A stretch of 5,976 nucleotides of DNA from Lachnospiraceae bacterium UBA7179 (GTDB lineage: Bacteria > Bacillota > Clostridia > Lachnospirales > Lachnospiraceae). This document shows positions 5,833-5,976 of the stretch, piece by piece. Made by a program: the position numbers and the translations under genes. Below the pieces are notes generated by a model that was given only the letters and a program-made list of their open reading frames with translations, was not told the origin of the DNA and did not search any database. The first letter of the stretch is position 1; each line of letters opens with the position of its first letter. The DNA is taken from NCBI GenBank assembly GCA_002491195.1, contig DKVL01000077.1:668-6643 (forward strand), read 5' to 3'.

Positions 5833-5954
5833 AGAATAAATCTTCATACGCAAGGCGGAGGAATGAGGCGTACTGGACGTACGCCGATTGACGACAACGC
5901 AGTATATGGAGATTTAGGCAAGTCAGATGCATAAGTTATTTATTGACAGTTCCT
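5798..5954. mobile_element. MITE-like element, 157 bp, nearly palindromic
   Basis: The left end (AGGAACTGTTAAAAAATAAC, from 5798) and the complement of the right end (AGGAACTGTCAATAAATAAC, from 5954) agree at 28 of the first 33 positions. Weaker pairing resumes inward at the shared TAAATCT. The centre is a perfect 7-bp hairpin, GGCGTAC (5867-5873) with GTACGCC (5879-5885), around a 5-base loop. The whole unit could thus fold as one long hairpin. There is no transposase; it would have to be mobilised in trans. No clear target-site duplication is seen: the left flank reads GATA and the right flank AGTA. A matching terminus recurs at 1-21, which supports a repeated element. Identification as a MITE is from structure; the transposase family is not assigned. 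Confidence 0.7.
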
Positions 5955-5976
5955 AGTACTCCATCCGGCTAGAAAT

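Noticed and set aside
5702..5932. A 76-codon open frame on the minus strand
   Set aside because: It lies mostly inside the palindromic element, has no ribosome site and no recognisable domain, and crosses a promoter-driven transcript on the other strand. It is probably open by chance.

Overview
The window looks like chromosomal DNA of a Clostridia-type Firmicute, most plausibly a Lachnospiraceae gut commensal. The basis is strong AGGAGG-type ribosome sites, a GHKL/LytTR two-component pair, paired full-length ABC exporters, moderate GC, and a small palindromic element of a kind common in such genomes. No gene is distinctive enough to name a genus.

Layout: all four intact genes lie on the minus strand, so transcription runs from high to low coordinates. 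First is a regulatory pair: a LytTR response regulator (4638-5363), then a short, apparently soluble GHKL histidine kinase (3947-4606). A compact 160-bp intergenic stretch follows. It holds an intrinsic terminator for the regulatory pair, two perfect 10-bp direct repeats exactly 21 bp apart (a LytTR-operator-like arrangement), and an extended -10 promoter with a poor -35. Next is a two-gene operon of ABC exporter half-transporters (1954-3786, then 19-1905) that probably form a heterodimer. The simplest model is that the kinase/regulator pair activates the exporter operon through the direct repeats. The substrate is unknown. A peptide, toxin, antibiotic or lipid are all possible, and no precursor-peptide or modification gene is visible.

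The right end (5364-5976) has no intact gene. It holds the leader and promoter region of the regulator, with a 14-bp hairpin and a 16-bp palindrome. It also holds a strong divergent promoter on the plus strand and a short, frameshifted reading frame with a good ribosome site. That frame runs into a 157-bp MITE-like element (5798-5954) with about 33-bp imperfect terminal inverted repeats. The window's left edge (1-21) carries another copy of the same terminus, and it supplies the stop codon of the last ABC gene. The regulator/exporter cassette is therefore bracketed by two copies of the element's end.

The most interesting points are: (i) the operator/terminator/promoter overlap between the regulatory and exporter operons; (ii) a kinase with no sensor or membrane part; (iii) an insertion beside the phosphorylation site of the regulator; (iv) the MITE-like elements flanking the cassette and altering gene ends.
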